A DNA stretch of 64,000 nucleotides from Hylemonella sp. Lineage in GTDB: Bacteria; Pseudomonadota; Gammaproteobacteria; Burkholderiales; Burkholderiaceae_C. Positions 1-8,476 of the stretch are shown piece by piece; within the stretch, counting starts at the first letter, position 1, and each line of letters starts with the position of its first letter. The translations under genes and the position numbers were made by a program. The notes below the pieces were generated by a model. The model was not told where the DNA came from. It saw only the letters and a list, made by a program, of their open reading frames with translations, and did not search any database. The stretch lies in assembly GCA_030680575.1 (NCBI GenBank), contig JAUXVI010000041.1:1-64000 (forward strand), written 5' to 3'.

Positions 1-163
1 CACCAAGAACCGGGGCTCCTTCCCCAGTGATGACGCACTGCTGAAATTGTTCTATCTGGCCCTGGCCAACATCAGCAAAAAGTGGACGATGCCGCTGCGC
101 GACTGGAAGGCTGCATTGACCCGGTTTACCATCCAGTTCGAAGAGAGAATGCCCAAGAATTAA
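1..163 (+). CDS. IS256-family transposase, C-terminal fragment (cut by window edge)
   Basis: The reading frame is open from the window edge (frame starting at base 2) to TAA at 161-163. It gives the last 53 residues of a protein containing LKLFYLALANISKKW and ending RFTIQFEERMPKN. This is the usual C-terminus of IS256/Mutator-type DDE transposases: the KLFYLAL...W..ALNQF motif just before the stop. The catalytic DDE core lies outside the window, so I cannot tell whether the element is intact. The terminal inverted repeat follows directly, which supports the call. The ORF track missed it because no start codon is inside the window. Confidence 0.85.
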   Translation, partial: TKNRGSFPSDDALLKLFYLALANISKKWTMPLRDWKAALTRFTIQFEERMPKN

Positions 164-167
164 CGCT

Positions 168-199
168 CGCCCCGTTTACACAAAATTCGGGACACCCTC
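168..199 (+). repeat. Right terminal inverted repeat of the IS256-family element
   Basis: Five bases after the transposase stop begins a sequence that reads GAGGGTGTCCCGAATTTTGT on the reverse strand, a typical IS256-family tip. The outer end is probably at base 199. The left end and any target-site duplication are outside the window. A small GC-rich hairpin (GCCGGGG...CCCCGGC, 202-220) follows in the flanking DNA. Confidence 0.6.
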
Positions 200-294
200 T
201 TGCCGGGGGCCGACCCCGGCTGCGTTTCGCGCCTTGCGCATGGCCTTTTTGATCCACAACGCATCTTGTGAAATTAGTGTGAACAGGCCCTAAG

Positions 295-323
295 AAAAAG
301 GGCTGCAGTTGCAGCCCTTTTTT
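295..323 (-). terminator. Rho-independent terminator after flgMN (bidirectional)
   Basis: A GGGCTGC stem with an AGTT loop and a GCAGCCC arm (300-317) is flanked by AAAAA on the left and TTTTTT on the right, so it can terminate transcription in either direction. It lies 19 bases past the flgN stop on the minus strand and also faces the IS256 element. Confidence 0.75.
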
Positions 324-341
324 AATCTTGTCTGACAGCAC

Positions 342-722
342 TCACGCCGTGAGCAGCTTGAAAGCGCCACTTTGTTTTGCCGCAGCGCCATAGGGTCCGG
401 CCGCCTGACCATAAGTGGACTCGCGCGTGGCAGGCATCATGGCATTCAAGCCACGTTCGACCACCGCCGCACGGCGCGCCAAACTGCCGCGCTGCGCGCC
501 AATCCCGCCGACGACCTTCTGCAAGCGGGCCTTGAACGCCTGCATGGTTTGCGCATCCAGGTGAGAGACTTCCTGCGACCGGGCTAATTCGACGGCCAAC
601 TGGCGCAACTGGGTGCTGGCGGCCTCCAATGAAACCGGCTCGCCACTGCTCACAGCCTCAGCCAGCGCCGCGCATTGCTGCTCGATCTCGGACAACTGCT
701 TTTCAAGCTGTGCTGGAAACAT
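342..722 (-). CDS. flgN: FlgN-family flagellar export chaperone
   Basis: A 126-residue, helix-rich acidic protein (EKQLSEIEQQCAALAEAV...) with the length and heptad character of FlgN/FlgN-like proteins. FlgN is the cytoplasmic chaperone that delivers the hook-filament junction proteins FlgK and FlgL to the export gate, and both are encoded in this window. It follows flgM by 26 bases on the same strand, the standard flgMN order, and shares its sigma-28 promoter. Sequence conservation in FlgN is low, so the call rests mainly on size, helical pattern and position. Confidence 0.8.
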   Translation of the reverse strand: MFPAQLEKQLSEIEQQCAALAEAVSSGEPVSLEAASTQLRQLAVELARSQEVSHLDAQTMQAFKARLQKVVGGIGAQRGSLARRAAVVERGLNAMMPATRESTYGQAAGPYGAAAKQSGAFKLLTA

Positions 723-748
723 GGCAAGACAACCTTAATTAAGGAAAA

Positions 749-1078
749 TCAGCTTCGGGTACGGTCAAGCATTTCCTTGGCATTGGCCAACAGCTTGTCG
801 GCAATGACTTCGGGGTTGACCACGTAGGTCCCCTGCTCGATCTCGCTGCGCACGGCATTCACCTTGTCCATGTCCACGTCGGCAGACTCGGATGGATCGG
901 CCTGCGCCAAGGTACGCACCTGCGCCGACACCGTGACCGACACGCTCGCCGAACTGGCGTTGCGGGAGGCTGTCGCGGCGGCGCCCTGCGAAGCCGCTTT
1001 GGCGGACGCAGCGGAACTCTCCGACGCCACGGCGGGCGTCGAAACAACGGGCAAATCTGATGGCTGACCTATTTTCAT
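749..1078 (-). CDS. flgM: Anti-sigma-28 factor FlgM
   Basis: A 109-residue protein starting MKIGQ, with an Ala/Ser-rich disordered N-terminal half and the conserved C-terminal helix region VNAVRSEIEQGTYVVNPEVIADKL (abbreviated FlgM signature: V..iR..I..G.Y.v....iA.kl). FlgM binds sigma-28 (FliA) and holds it inactive until the hook is complete, when FlgM is exported. A near-consensus sigma-28 promoter sits upstream, giving the classic feedback arrangement. Start chosen as the first ATG, 43 bases downstream of the -10 element. Confidence 0.9.
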   Translation of the reverse strand: MKIGQPSDLPVVSTPAVASESSAASAKAASQGAAATASRNASSASVSVTVSAQVRTLAQADPSESADVDMDKVNAVRSEIEQGTYVVNPEVIADKLLANAKEMLDRTRS

Positions 1079-1120
1079 CGCGTTCTCCAGAACTACTGTG
1101 GAAGTAGCCTTGTACGATTG

Positions 1121-1147
1121 GTATCGGCACGATCATGACTTACTTTA
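1121..1147 (-). promoter_or_regulatory. Sigma-28 (FliA) promoter for flgM-flgN
   Basis: Read on the minus strand, TAAA (1147-1144) is followed after exactly 15 bases by GCCGATAC (1128-1121). The enterobacterial FliA consensus is TAAA-N15-GCCGATAA, so only the last base differs. It lies 43 bases upstream of the flgM ATG and points toward it. Confidence 0.8.
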
Positions 1148-1179
1148 GATTTTTCCGCATCCTTTTGGAAAAATCTGTC

Positions 1180-1926
1180 TTACATCTCCAACTTCACTGT
1201 TCGGGCATCCAGTACCGTGCCGGACATCACACGGCCATTGTCCATCCGGACCCTGGCCAGTTGCCCGACCACCTCGGGCGAGATCGCCTGTCCGTCCGAA
1301 GTGATCTGAAAACCGGTGCCTTGCGCCACAATGCGAACCTGGGCACCCGCCTGAAATACCTGGGCCGGACGCACCATGTTCTGGCGCAGGGCCTGGCCGG
1401 TCATCAGATTGCGGACCGCCACCTGACCCACCCAGAGCGCCGGATCCGCAATGATCGGACTCGGCTCCTCCGCCCAGTCGACCTCGGACTCCATCACATC
1501 GGCCTCGCCCAGCACCGTACCGGGCGTCACGTCCCGCCGCATGACCCAAGCGCGCCCGATCGCCTTGATGGTGACGGGCAGGAAGACGTTCCACTTCCCC
1601 ATGCCTTCGATGCAGCGTAAACCCAGGCGGGTTCTCCCCCACAACCGGGTTCCCACCGGAATGTAGGGCTCGACCCGGGAGCAGCTGGCCAAGCGCAGCC
1701 GACTGTCCAGCGCGCCCACCGAAACCTCCATGCGCAAGGGCGTGGCGCCGGACGACTGGATGCCGGAGACGGCCTGATCCAGCCATTGACGCGTGGCACC
1801 AAGAAATTCTGATTCTGCCGCCACAGCCTGCGCCTGTGCGGCCGTGGCCATCAGGGTCGCCAACACCCAAAAAAGGACGGCCCGTAGCGGGCGCCGTAGC
1901 ACTACCTGATTCACTTTTCCATACAT
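1180..1926 (-). CDS. flgA: Flagellar P-ring assembly chaperone FlgA
   Basis: A 248-residue protein with a Sec signal peptide (residues about 10-35, LRAVLFWVLATLMATAAQAQA) and the C-terminal SAF-like domain typical of FlgA (ITSDGQAISPEVVGQLARVRMDNGRVMSGTV). FlgA acts in the periplasm to help FlgI polymerise into the P ring around the rod. It is transcribed away from flgB, leaving a 218-bp divergent region (1927-2144). I could not assign a clear promoter there by eye. Confidence 0.92.
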   Translation of the reverse strand: MYGKVNQVVLRRPLRAVLFWVLATLMATAAQAQAVAAESEFLGATRQWLDQAVSGIQSSGATPLRMEVSVGALDSRLRLASCSRVEPYIPVGTRLWGRTRLGLRCIEGMGKWNVFLPVTIKAIGRAWVMRRDVTPGTVLGEADVMESEVDWAEEPSPIIADPALWVGQVAVRNLMTGQALRQNMVRPAQVFQAGAQVRIVAQGTGFQITSDGQAISPEVVGQLARVRMDNGRVMSGTVLDARTVKLEM

Positions 1927-2144
1927 GACGGGAGTCCTTTCCGAACACGGGGTCCAGGGCGAGCGTCGGCCTCTACCCCACGCTGAGAACTATACGGACG
2001 GGCGCCCCGGGTGAATCGGGCAAATACAGGGTGTTTTCCCCTTACTTCAAGGACTCGAAAATTTAAGTTATTTCCATAATTGCCAGACGTCGAAAGCCCG
2101 GGCAGCGGCCTGTGGCGTAGCAAGACCGAAAGTTGAGGTAATTC

Positions 2145-2570
2145 ATGTTTGCACAAATGACCAACAGTCTGGACTTCCATTCGAAGGCCCTGGTTGTGCG
2201 CGCCGAGCGCCAGCGGGTCATCGCAAGCAACATTGCCAACGCCGACACGCCCGGTTATGTGGCACGCGATGTGAATTTCCGTGAAGCCATGGCCAACGCC
2301 ACCGGCAGCAGCACATCGCCCGTTGCCGCCCGCATGAGCAACAGTGTCTCCAGCAGCAAACACATCCCGTTGGCCAGCAGCACCGGCGAACTCGGCGGCG
2401 CCACACCGCTGGCCTATGCCCCGCAAACCCAGCCGAGCATGGACGGCAACAGCGTTGACCTTGACCGTGAACGCAGCAACTTCGTGGACAACGCGGTGCG
2501 TTACGAGTCCACCCTTCGTTTTATTAACGGCCACGCCAAGACAATCTTGAGCGCGATCCAGGGTCAGTAA
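2145..2570 (+). CDS. flgB: Flagellar basal-body rod protein FlgB
   Basis: A 141-residue protein with the N-terminal rod signature (NSLDFHSKALVVRAERQRVIASNIANADTPGY..., shortened here) shared by axial flagellar proteins and a C-terminal helix (FVDNAVRYESTLRFINGHAKTI). FlgB forms the most proximal rod segment. It is the first gene of the flgBCDEFGHIJKL run; the ATG follows TTGAGGTAATTC, a plausible ribosome-binding site. Confidence 0.95.
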   Translation: MFAQMTNSLDFHSKALVVRAERQRVIASNIANADTPGYVARDVNFREAMANATGSSTSPVAARMSNSVSSSKHIPLASSTGELGGATPLAYAPQTQPSMDGNSVDLDRERSNFVDNAVRYESTLRFINGHAKTILSAIQGQ

Positions 2571-2598
2571 CGTTTAACCGACCCCAAGGAGCCCCCCC

Positions 2599-3003
2599 AT
2601 GTCCATGTTCTCCATCTTTGGTGTTTCCGGCAGTGCCGTCAGCGCGCAGTCGCAGCGGCTCAACGTGGTGGCCAGCAATCTGGCCAACGCCGATGCCGTG
2701 GCCGGTCCGGACGGCAAGATTTACAAAGGCCGCCAGGTCGTTTTCGAAACTGTCCTGATGGACTCGCAGGCTTCGGCCGGCGTCAAGGTCAGCACCATCA
2801 GTGAAAACCAGGAACCCGGCAAACGTACGCACAACCCGAGCCATCCGATGGCCGATGCCGAAGGTTTCATCACGCAATCCAACGTCAACCCGGTCGAGGA
2901 AATGGTCAACATGATTTCCGCGTCCCGCTCCTACCAGAACAACGTCGAGGTCATGAACACCGCCAAGACGCTGCTGCTCAAAACCCTCCAACTCGGCCAA
3001 TAA
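2599..3003 (+). CDS. flgC: Flagellar basal-body rod protein FlgC
   Basis: A 134-residue protein, the family's normal length, with the axial-protein N-terminus (SAQSQRLNVVASNLANAD) and the C-terminal motif NPVEEMVNMISASRSYQNNVEVMN that is highly conserved in FlgC. It is a proximal rod component, starting 28 bases after flgB behind an AAGGAG ribosome-binding site. Confidence 0.96.
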   Translation: MSMFSIFGVSGSAVSAQSQRLNVVASNLANADAVAGPDGKIYKGRQVVFETVLMDSQASAGVKVSTISENQEPGKRTHNPSHPMADAEGFITQSNVNPVEEMVNMISASRSYQNNVEVMNTAKTLLLKTLQLGQ

Positions 3004-3021
3004 GCCAGAAGGACCCAGACC

Positions 3022-3675
3022 ATGACCACCACCTCTTCCGTGAGCAGCAGCACGGCTGCCCTCAACAACCTGACCAGCGGCTCGGGCACCGTGAGCGACG
3101 CGACGGCCGCACAGGACCGGTTTCTCAAACTGCTTGTCGCGCAGCTGAACAACCAGGATCCGATGAATCCGATGGACAACGCGCAGATGACCAGTCAGAT
3201 GGCGCAGATCAACACCGTCACCGGCATCAACAAGCTCAACGAGACCATGTCCAACATGGTTTCGCAACTGCTGTCGACCCAGATCCTGCAAAGCGCCTCC
3301 ATGGTCGGCCACAACGTGCTGCTGGCCGGCAACACCTTGAGCGTGAGCAAAGGCGTTGCCGCTGGTGCCGTGGATATCGGTGCCAGCGCTGACTCCGTGA
3401 GCGTCGAAATTCAATCTCCCGGTGGCCAAGTGCTCGACACCTTCAACCTGGGGGCCAAGAGTGCCGGCCGTCACGAATTCACCTGGGATGCCTCGGCCTA
3501 CCAGGGTCAAACCGTCAAGATTGCCGTCAAAGCCAGCATGGGTGGCAAGAGCGTGTCGGCCACACCGATGGCTGTCGACACTATCCAGTCAGTCAGCAAT
3601 GAAAGCGGCACGCTGAAGCTGAACCTGACCAACGGCGCCAGCGTTTCTTACACCGACGTCGCGGCCATTTATTGA
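3022..3675 (+). CDS. flgD: Flagellar hook-capping/assembly protein FlgD
   Basis: A 217-residue protein. The N-terminal export and scaffold segment (QDRFLKLLVAQLNNQDPMNPMD, shortened) is the FlgD signature, followed by the Tudor-like/FnIII domains (about residues 85-200). FlgD forms the cap at the tip of the growing hook and is shed when the hook is complete. It starts 18 bases after flgC, behind GAAGGACC. Confidence 0.95.
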   Translation: MTTTSSVSSSTAALNNLTSGSGTVSDATAAQDRFLKLLVAQLNNQDPMNPMDNAQMTSQMAQINTVTGINKLNETMSNMVSQLLSTQILQSASMVGHNVLLAGNTLSVSKGVAAGAVDIGASADSVSVEIQSPGGQVLDTFNLGAKSAGRHEFTWDASAYQGQTVKIAVKASMGGKSVSATPMAVDTIQSVSNESGTLKLNLTNGASVSYTDVAAIY

Positions 3676-3734
3676 CCCGACCTGTTCATCGATCCATTTC
3701 ACCGCCAGACATCTTCCATAAAGGAACCTAGATC

Positions 3735-4958
3735 ATGAGTTTCCAAACCGGCCTCTCCGGCTTGAACGCCGCCAGCAAAAACCTCGACGTCATCGGCAAC
3801 AACATCGCCAATGCCGGCACCGCGGGCGCGAAGAAGTCGCGCGCCGAGTTCGCCGAAGTGATTGCGTCCACCATTGGTGCCGGGGGCGGGGGCGCGGGCC
3901 AGGCCGGTATCGGCGTGGAGATCTCCGCGGTCTCCCAGGAGTTCTCTCAGGGCAATATTTCCGTCACAGGCAACGAACTGGACCTGGCCATCAATGGCAA
4001 CGGGTTCTTCCCGCTGATTCCCCTCAACGCCCAAGGCCAGGACAAGGACAACCCCTCGCTGTACAGCCGCTCCGGCATCTTCAAGCTCGACAACGCTGGC
4101 TACATCGTCAACAACAATGGCGAGAAGCTGCATGGCATCAACTACAACCTGGACGGCAGCCAGACCATCGGCCCGCTGAAGATCGATACCAGCACCAGCA
4201 ACGCGCCGACACAGACCACCACCGTCGACATGCAGTTCAACCTGGATGCGCGCGCCGACATCTGGAACGCGGTGACACCCAACACCCCGCTGACGACCTA
4301 TGGCACGTCCATCACGACCTATGACACGCAGGGTATTCCCAAGGACGTCAAGGTCTACATGCGCAAGACGGCCCTGAACACCTGGGAGGTCTACACCGAC
4401 CCGACCAGCGCCGCCACCGCCACCGCATCCAACGTCGCCACGCTGGCATTCGATACCAACGGCAAGCTGACCACCCCCGGCCCGCACACTCTCAGCTGGA
4501 CGACTGCCAATGGCACCTTCACTGGTTCGACGAACTTCACCAACTCGACCCAGTTCGCCTCCTCTTTTGGCGTGACGACGCTGGCCCAGAACGGTAATCC
4601 GGATGGCTCCTTCACTGGCATCAAGATTTCAGAATCCGGCGTCATCACTGCCCGTTACTCCAATGGCAAGAGCGTGGATGCCTGCCAGATCCAGTTGGTG
4701 TCCTTCCGTAACAACCAAGGCCTGCAACCGGTCGGCGGCGGCAACTGGGTGGCGACCAACGCATCGGGCATCGCCACGCCGGGAACCCCCGGAACCACCA
4801 GCCTGGGCTCCGTCCGTGCCGGCGCACTGGAAGACTCCAACGTCGACCTGACGGCCGAGCTCGTCAACATGATGACCGCACAACGTGCCTATCAGGCCAA
4901 CGTGCAAACCATCAAGACGCAGGATCAGGCCCTGTCGGCACTGACCAGCCTGCGCTGA
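3735..4958 (+). CDS. flgE: Flagellar hook protein FlgE
   Basis: A 407-residue protein, near the enterobacterial FlgE length. It has the axial N-terminus (GLSGLNAASKNLDVIGNNIA), a central variable D2 region rich in Thr/Ala, and the C-terminal helix LVNMMTAQRAYQANVQTIKT. It polymerises into the universal-joint hook. AAGGAACC lies a few bases before the ATG. Confidence 0.96.
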   Translation: MSFQTGLSGLNAASKNLDVIGNNIANAGTAGAKKSRAEFAEVIASTIGAGGGGAGQAGIGVEISAVSQEFSQGNISVTGNELDLAINGNGFFPLIPLNAQGQDKDNPSLYSRSGIFKLDNAGYIVNNNGEKLHGINYNLDGSQTIGPLKIDTSTSNAPTQTTTVDMQFNLDARADIWNAVTPNTPLTTYGTSITTYDTQGIPKDVKVYMRKTALNTWEVYTDPTSAATATASNVATLAFDTNGKLTTPGPHTLSWTTANGTFTGSTNFTNSTQFASSFGVTTLAQNGNPDGSFTGIKISESGVITARYSNGKSVDACQIQLVSFRNNQGLQPVGGGNWVATNASGIATPGTPGTTSLGSVRAGALEDSNVDLTAELVNMMTAQRAYQANVQTIKTQDQALSALTSLR

Positions 4959-4995
4959 TCTGCTTTTCTGAACCTGTTATTGATCGCATTCCGCC

Positions 4996-5736
4996 ATGGA
5001 CAAACTGATTTACACCGCGATGACGGGCGCCAATGCGGCCGCCCAGCGCCAGGCCGTGTTGTCGAACAACCTGGCCAATGTATCGACCAACGGGTTCCGC
5101 GCCGAGCTGGCAGCCTACCGCGCCGTGCCCCTGCGCGGCGACGGCGCCACCACCCGTGTTTTCGCGCTGGAAACCACCACCGGCCACCTGGACACGCCTG
5201 GCCCCTCGCAACAAACCGGGCGTGATCTTGACGTGATGGCCCAAGGCAATGCCTGGTTTGCCGTGCAGGGACTGGACGGCACCGAGGCCTATACGCGCAA
5301 CGGCGCGATGCAGGTCTCATCCACCGGCACCTTGCAAACGAACAGCGGCTTGGCCGTTCTGTCAGACGGTGGTGCACCGATCGACATTCCGGCCGGCGCC
5401 ACGGTCAGCATCGGTGCCGACGGCACGATCACGGCCAAGGTCAGCGGCCAGCAACCGGCAACGGTGGGGCGCCTCAAGATGGTCACCCCGACCGCGGATG
5501 AACCGATCAAGCGCGGCGCAGATGGCTTGTTTCGCGCCACCGCCGGCGATGCCCTGCCCAACAACGCCACGGCCCGCCTGATGCCCGGCGCGCTGGAAGG
5601 CTCCAACGTCAACGCGGTTGAAAACATGGTCGGCATGATCCAGACCGCACGCCAGTTTGAAGTGCAGATGCGTCTGCTGCAGACCGCCGAATCCAATGAC
5701 CGATCGGCCGGTCAACTGTTGAACCTGCAGGGCTGA
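4996..5736 (+). CDS. flgF: Flagellar basal-body rod protein FlgF
   Basis: A 246-residue protein with the FlgF/FlgG N-terminus (MDKLIYTAMTGANAAAQRQA) and the C-terminal helix ENMVGMIQTARQFEVQMRLL. It forms part of the proximal rod. It is shorter than FlgG (262 residues), as is usual, and retains the DVMAQGNAWFAVQG core that separates it from FlgE. Confidence 0.95.
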   Translation: MDKLIYTAMTGANAAAQRQAVLSNNLANVSTNGFRAELAAYRAVPLRGDGATTRVFALETTTGHLDTPGPSQQTGRDLDVMAQGNAWFAVQGLDGTEAYTRNGAMQVSSTGTLQTNSGLAVLSDGGAPIDIPAGATVSIGADGTITAKVSGQQPATVGRLKMVTPTADEPIKRGADGLFRATAGDALPNNATARLMPGALEGSNVNAVENMVGMIQTARQFEVQMRLLQTAESNDRSAGQLLNLQG

Positions 5737-5778
5737 AGCCCGCTCTGAAACGCCCCCTACAAGCCCAAGGAACCCATC

Positions 5779-6567
5779 ATGATCAACTCCCTGTGGATTT
5801 CGAAAACCGGCATGGAAGCCCAGCAAATGCAGCTGGACACCATCTCCAACAACCTGGCCAATGTCTCGACCACCGGCTTCAAGCGCTCCAATGTGGCATT
5901 TGAAGATCTGATGTACCAGAACCTGCGCCAGGTCGGCTCCGCCACCTCTGAGCAGTCGCAACTGCCCACCGGCCTGCAACTCGGTACCGGTGTGCGCGTG
6001 GTCGGCACGGCCCGTCAGTTCACGCAAGGCAATGTGCAGCAGTCAAGCAACAACCTTGATGTGGCCATTCAGGGCAATGGCTTCTTCCAGGTCACCATGC
6101 CCGATGGCTCCATCGGCTACACCCGCGATGGCTCGTTCAAGGTCAACGCCCAAGGCCAGGTGGTGACCAGCAACGGCTTTGCGGTCGCCAACGGCATCAC
6201 CGTGCCAGCCAATGCCGAGAATCTGGTCATCAGTGCGGACGGCAATGTCACCGCCTCGATCAAGGAAAACGGCCGGATGGTCGAACGGCAGATCGGCACC
6301 ATCGCCCTGGCCAGCTTCATCAACCCGGCCGGCCTGGAGCCGCGCGGGCAGAACATGTACATCGAGACCGCTGCTTCGGGTCAGCCCAACACCGGCACAC
6401 CGGGCCTCAATGGCATGGGCAGCCTGATGCAAGGCTACCTGGAAACCTCCAACGTCAACGTGGTGCAGGAACTGGTGACCATGATCCAGACCCAGCGTGC
6501 CTACGAGATGAACTCGAAGGCGATCCAGACCTCTGACCAGATGCTGCAGAAACTGGGGCAATTGTGA
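5779..6567 (+). CDS. flgG: Flagellar distal rod protein FlgG
   Basis: A 262-residue protein, the near-invariant family length, starting [20 protein letters not shown] and ending in the helix [20 protein letters not shown]. It builds the distal rod that passes through the P and L rings. Its stop overlaps the start of flgH. Confidence 0.97.
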   Translation: MINSLWISKTGMEAQQMQLDTISNNLANVSTTGFKRSNVAFEDLMYQNLRQVGSATSEQSQLPTGLQLGTGVRVVGTARQFTQGNVQQSSNNLDVAIQGNGFFQVTMPDGSIGYTRDGSFKVNAQGQVVTSNGFAVANGITVPANAENLVISADGNVTASIKENGRMVERQIGTIALASFINPAGLEPRGQNMYIETAASGQPNTGTPGLNGMGSLMQGYLETSNVNVVQELVTMIQTQRAYEMNSKAIQTSDQMLQKLGQL

Positions 6568-7262
6568 TGAACACGACGGTTTACTCCTCATTGCAACGCC
6601 TGGGCTGGGTGGTGGTGATTGCAGGCCTGTGCGCCGGCTGCGAGACCACCGCGCCCAAGGTCGACTTCGCCGAGCCGAAGCCTGCGGCCATCCCCAGCCC
6701 GTCCGCCCGGCCTGTCACCGGCAGCCTGTTCCAGACGGTCGGCTATCGCCCATCCTTCGAAGACCGGCGCGCCCGCGTGGTCGGCGACACCCTGACGGTG
6801 GTGATCGTGGAAAACGTCACGGCCAGCCAAAAGTCGACCTCCACGGCCAACCGCACCAGCAGCGCCAATTCGTCCGTTACAGCTGTCCCCGGGTTTAACT
6901 TCCCGGCCACCGCCGCTGAAAATCAGACCCGTATCGCCGGCACATCGGCCAACGACTTCTCCGGCAAGGGCGGCACGGAAAGCGCCAACACCTTCTCCGG
7001 CTCGATCACCACCACGGTGGCCGAGGTCCTGCCCAATGGACATCTGGTGGTGGTGGGGGAAAAGCAGATCGGTGTGAACCAGAACGTCGACGTGTTGCGC
7101 TTCTCCGGCACGGTCGATCCGCGCTCTGTCCTGCCGGGCAGCATCGTGAACTCCAGCCAGGTGGCCAATGTCCGCGTCGAATCCAAGGGCCGCGGTGCCC
7201 AGAACGAAGCGCAAACAGTTGGCTGGTTAATGCGGTTCTTTTTCAGCGTTTTGCCGTTCTGA
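6567..7262 (+). CDS. flgH: Flagellar L-ring lipoprotein FlgH
   Basis: A 231-residue protein with a lipoprotein signal (GWVVVIAGLCAGCETT, lipid-modified Cys near residue 25) and the FlgH core GDTLTVVIVENVTASQKS, ending in the beta-rich ...GWLMRFFFSVLPF tail typical of FlgH. It forms the outer-membrane L ring. The ORF track begins at GTG 6564; I prefer ATG 6567, which overlaps the flgG TGA and suggests coupled translation. Confidence 0.95.
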   Translation: MNTTVYSSLQRLGWVVVIAGLCAGCETTAPKVDFAEPKPAAIPSPSARPVTGSLFQTVGYRPSFEDRRARVVGDTLTVVIVENVTASQKSTSTANRTSSANSSVTAVPGFNFPATAAENQTRIAGTSANDFSGKGGTESANTFSGSITTTVAEVLPNGHLVVVGEKQIGVNQNVDVLRFSGTVDPRSVLPGSIVNSSQVANVRVESKGRGAQNEAQTVGWLMRFFFSVLPF

Positions 7263-7332
7263 GCCGATACAGAATTGGATTGTCTGATTTCGTCTTTATC
7301 GGTCCATTTCGCCAATACTTGAGTCCTACGCC

Positions 7333-8475
7333 ATGAATGCCTGCACGCTTTGCCCCTCGCTGAACCGGCTCCGCCAGCTGGCCACGCTGCTGGTGGCTGC
7401 CTGCATGCTTGCGGGCGGCAGTGCCATGGCGGGCCGCATCAAGGAAATCGCCTCCATTGATGGTGTGCGCAGCAACCAGTTGACCGGGTTCGGCCTGGTC
7501 ATCGGCCTGGACGGCACCGGCGACCAGACCACCCAGATGCCCTACACCACCCAGGGCATGAACAACTACCTGCAGCAGCTCGGCATCACCCTGCCCTCGG
7601 ACGTCATTTCTCGTCTGCAATTCAAGAATGTGGCCGCCGTGCTGGTGACGGCGCAACTGCCGGCGTTTGCCCGCCCGGGCCAGATGGTCGACGTGACCGT
7701 CTCGTCCATGGGCAATGCCAAGTCGCTCAAGGGCGGCACCCTGATTTCCACCCCGCTCAAAGGCGCCGACGGTGAGATTTACGCCCTGGCGCAAGGCAGC
7801 ATGGTGGTGGCCGGTGCCGGCGCAGCCGCAGGCGGCAGCAAGGTCCAGATCAACCACCTGAGCGCCGGCCGCATTCCGGGCGGCGCCCAGATCGAGCGCG
7901 CCGTCCCTACGCCGCTGCTCGAAGGCAACAGCATCCGGCTCGGCCTGGATGCCTCCGACTTCCAGACCGCACGCCGCGTGGCCGAAGCCATCAACCGCCG
8001 TTTCGGCGACGGCATCGCCCGCGCCCTGGACGGCCGCACGGTTGACGTCTTGGCCCCGGTTGACCCCAACGCACGTATCACCTTCATCGCCGAGATGGAG
8101 GAGTTGCCGCTGGAAAACTCCATCCGTGCCGCCAAGGTGGTCATCAATTCGCGCACCGGCTCGGTGGTGCTCAACCAGGCCGTGACGCTGGGGCCCTGCG
8201 CCATTGCGCACGGCAACCTGTCGGTCACCATCACCTCCACCCCGGTTGTCAGCCAACCCGGCCCCCTGTCCGGCGGCCAGACCGTGGTAACGGAAAAAGC
8301 CAACATCCAGATCAAGCAGGAACCGGGTGTACTGATCCAGGTGCCGGCCTCGCCCCAATTGTCGGAAGTGGTGCGTTCCCTGAACGCACTGGGCGCCACG
8401 CCGCAGGACCTGCTGGCCATTTTGCAGGCCATCAAGGCGGCCGGCGCACTGAATGCGGAGCTTGAGGTGATCTGA
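7333..8475 (+). CDS. flgI: Flagellar P-ring protein FlgI
   Basis: A 380-residue protein with a Sec signal (LATLLVAACMLAGGSAMA) followed by the FlgI hallmark RIKEIASIDGVRSNQLTGFG and GLDGTGDQT. It forms the peptidoglycan-layer P ring with help from FlgA, encoded at the head of this cluster. The 70-bp gap after flgH is the largest among flgF-flgK and may carry a weak internal promoter, though I see no clear one. Confidence 0.96.
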   Translation: MNACTLCPSLNRLRQLATLLVAACMLAGGSAMAGRIKEIASIDGVRSNQLTGFGLVIGLDGTGDQTTQMPYTTQGMNNYLQQLGITLPSDVISRLQFKNVAAVLVTAQLPAFARPGQMVDVTVSSMGNAKSLKGGTLISTPLKGADGEIYALAQGSMVVAGAGAAAGGSKVQINHLSAGRIPGGAQIERAVPTPLLEGNSIRLGLDASDFQTARRVAEAINRRFGDGIARALDGRTVDVLAPVDPNARITFIAEMEELPLENSIRAAKVVINSRTGSVVLNQAVTLGPCAIAHGNLSVTITSTPVVSQPGPLSGGQTVVTEKANIQIKQEPGVLIQVPASPQLSEVVRSLNALGATPQDLLAILQAIKAAGALNAELEVI

Positions 8476-8476
8476 C

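Noticed and set aside
126-341. 71-aa minus-strand ORF near the IS end
   Set aside because: It lies over the IS256 terminal repeat and the terminator, with no recognisable protein pattern.
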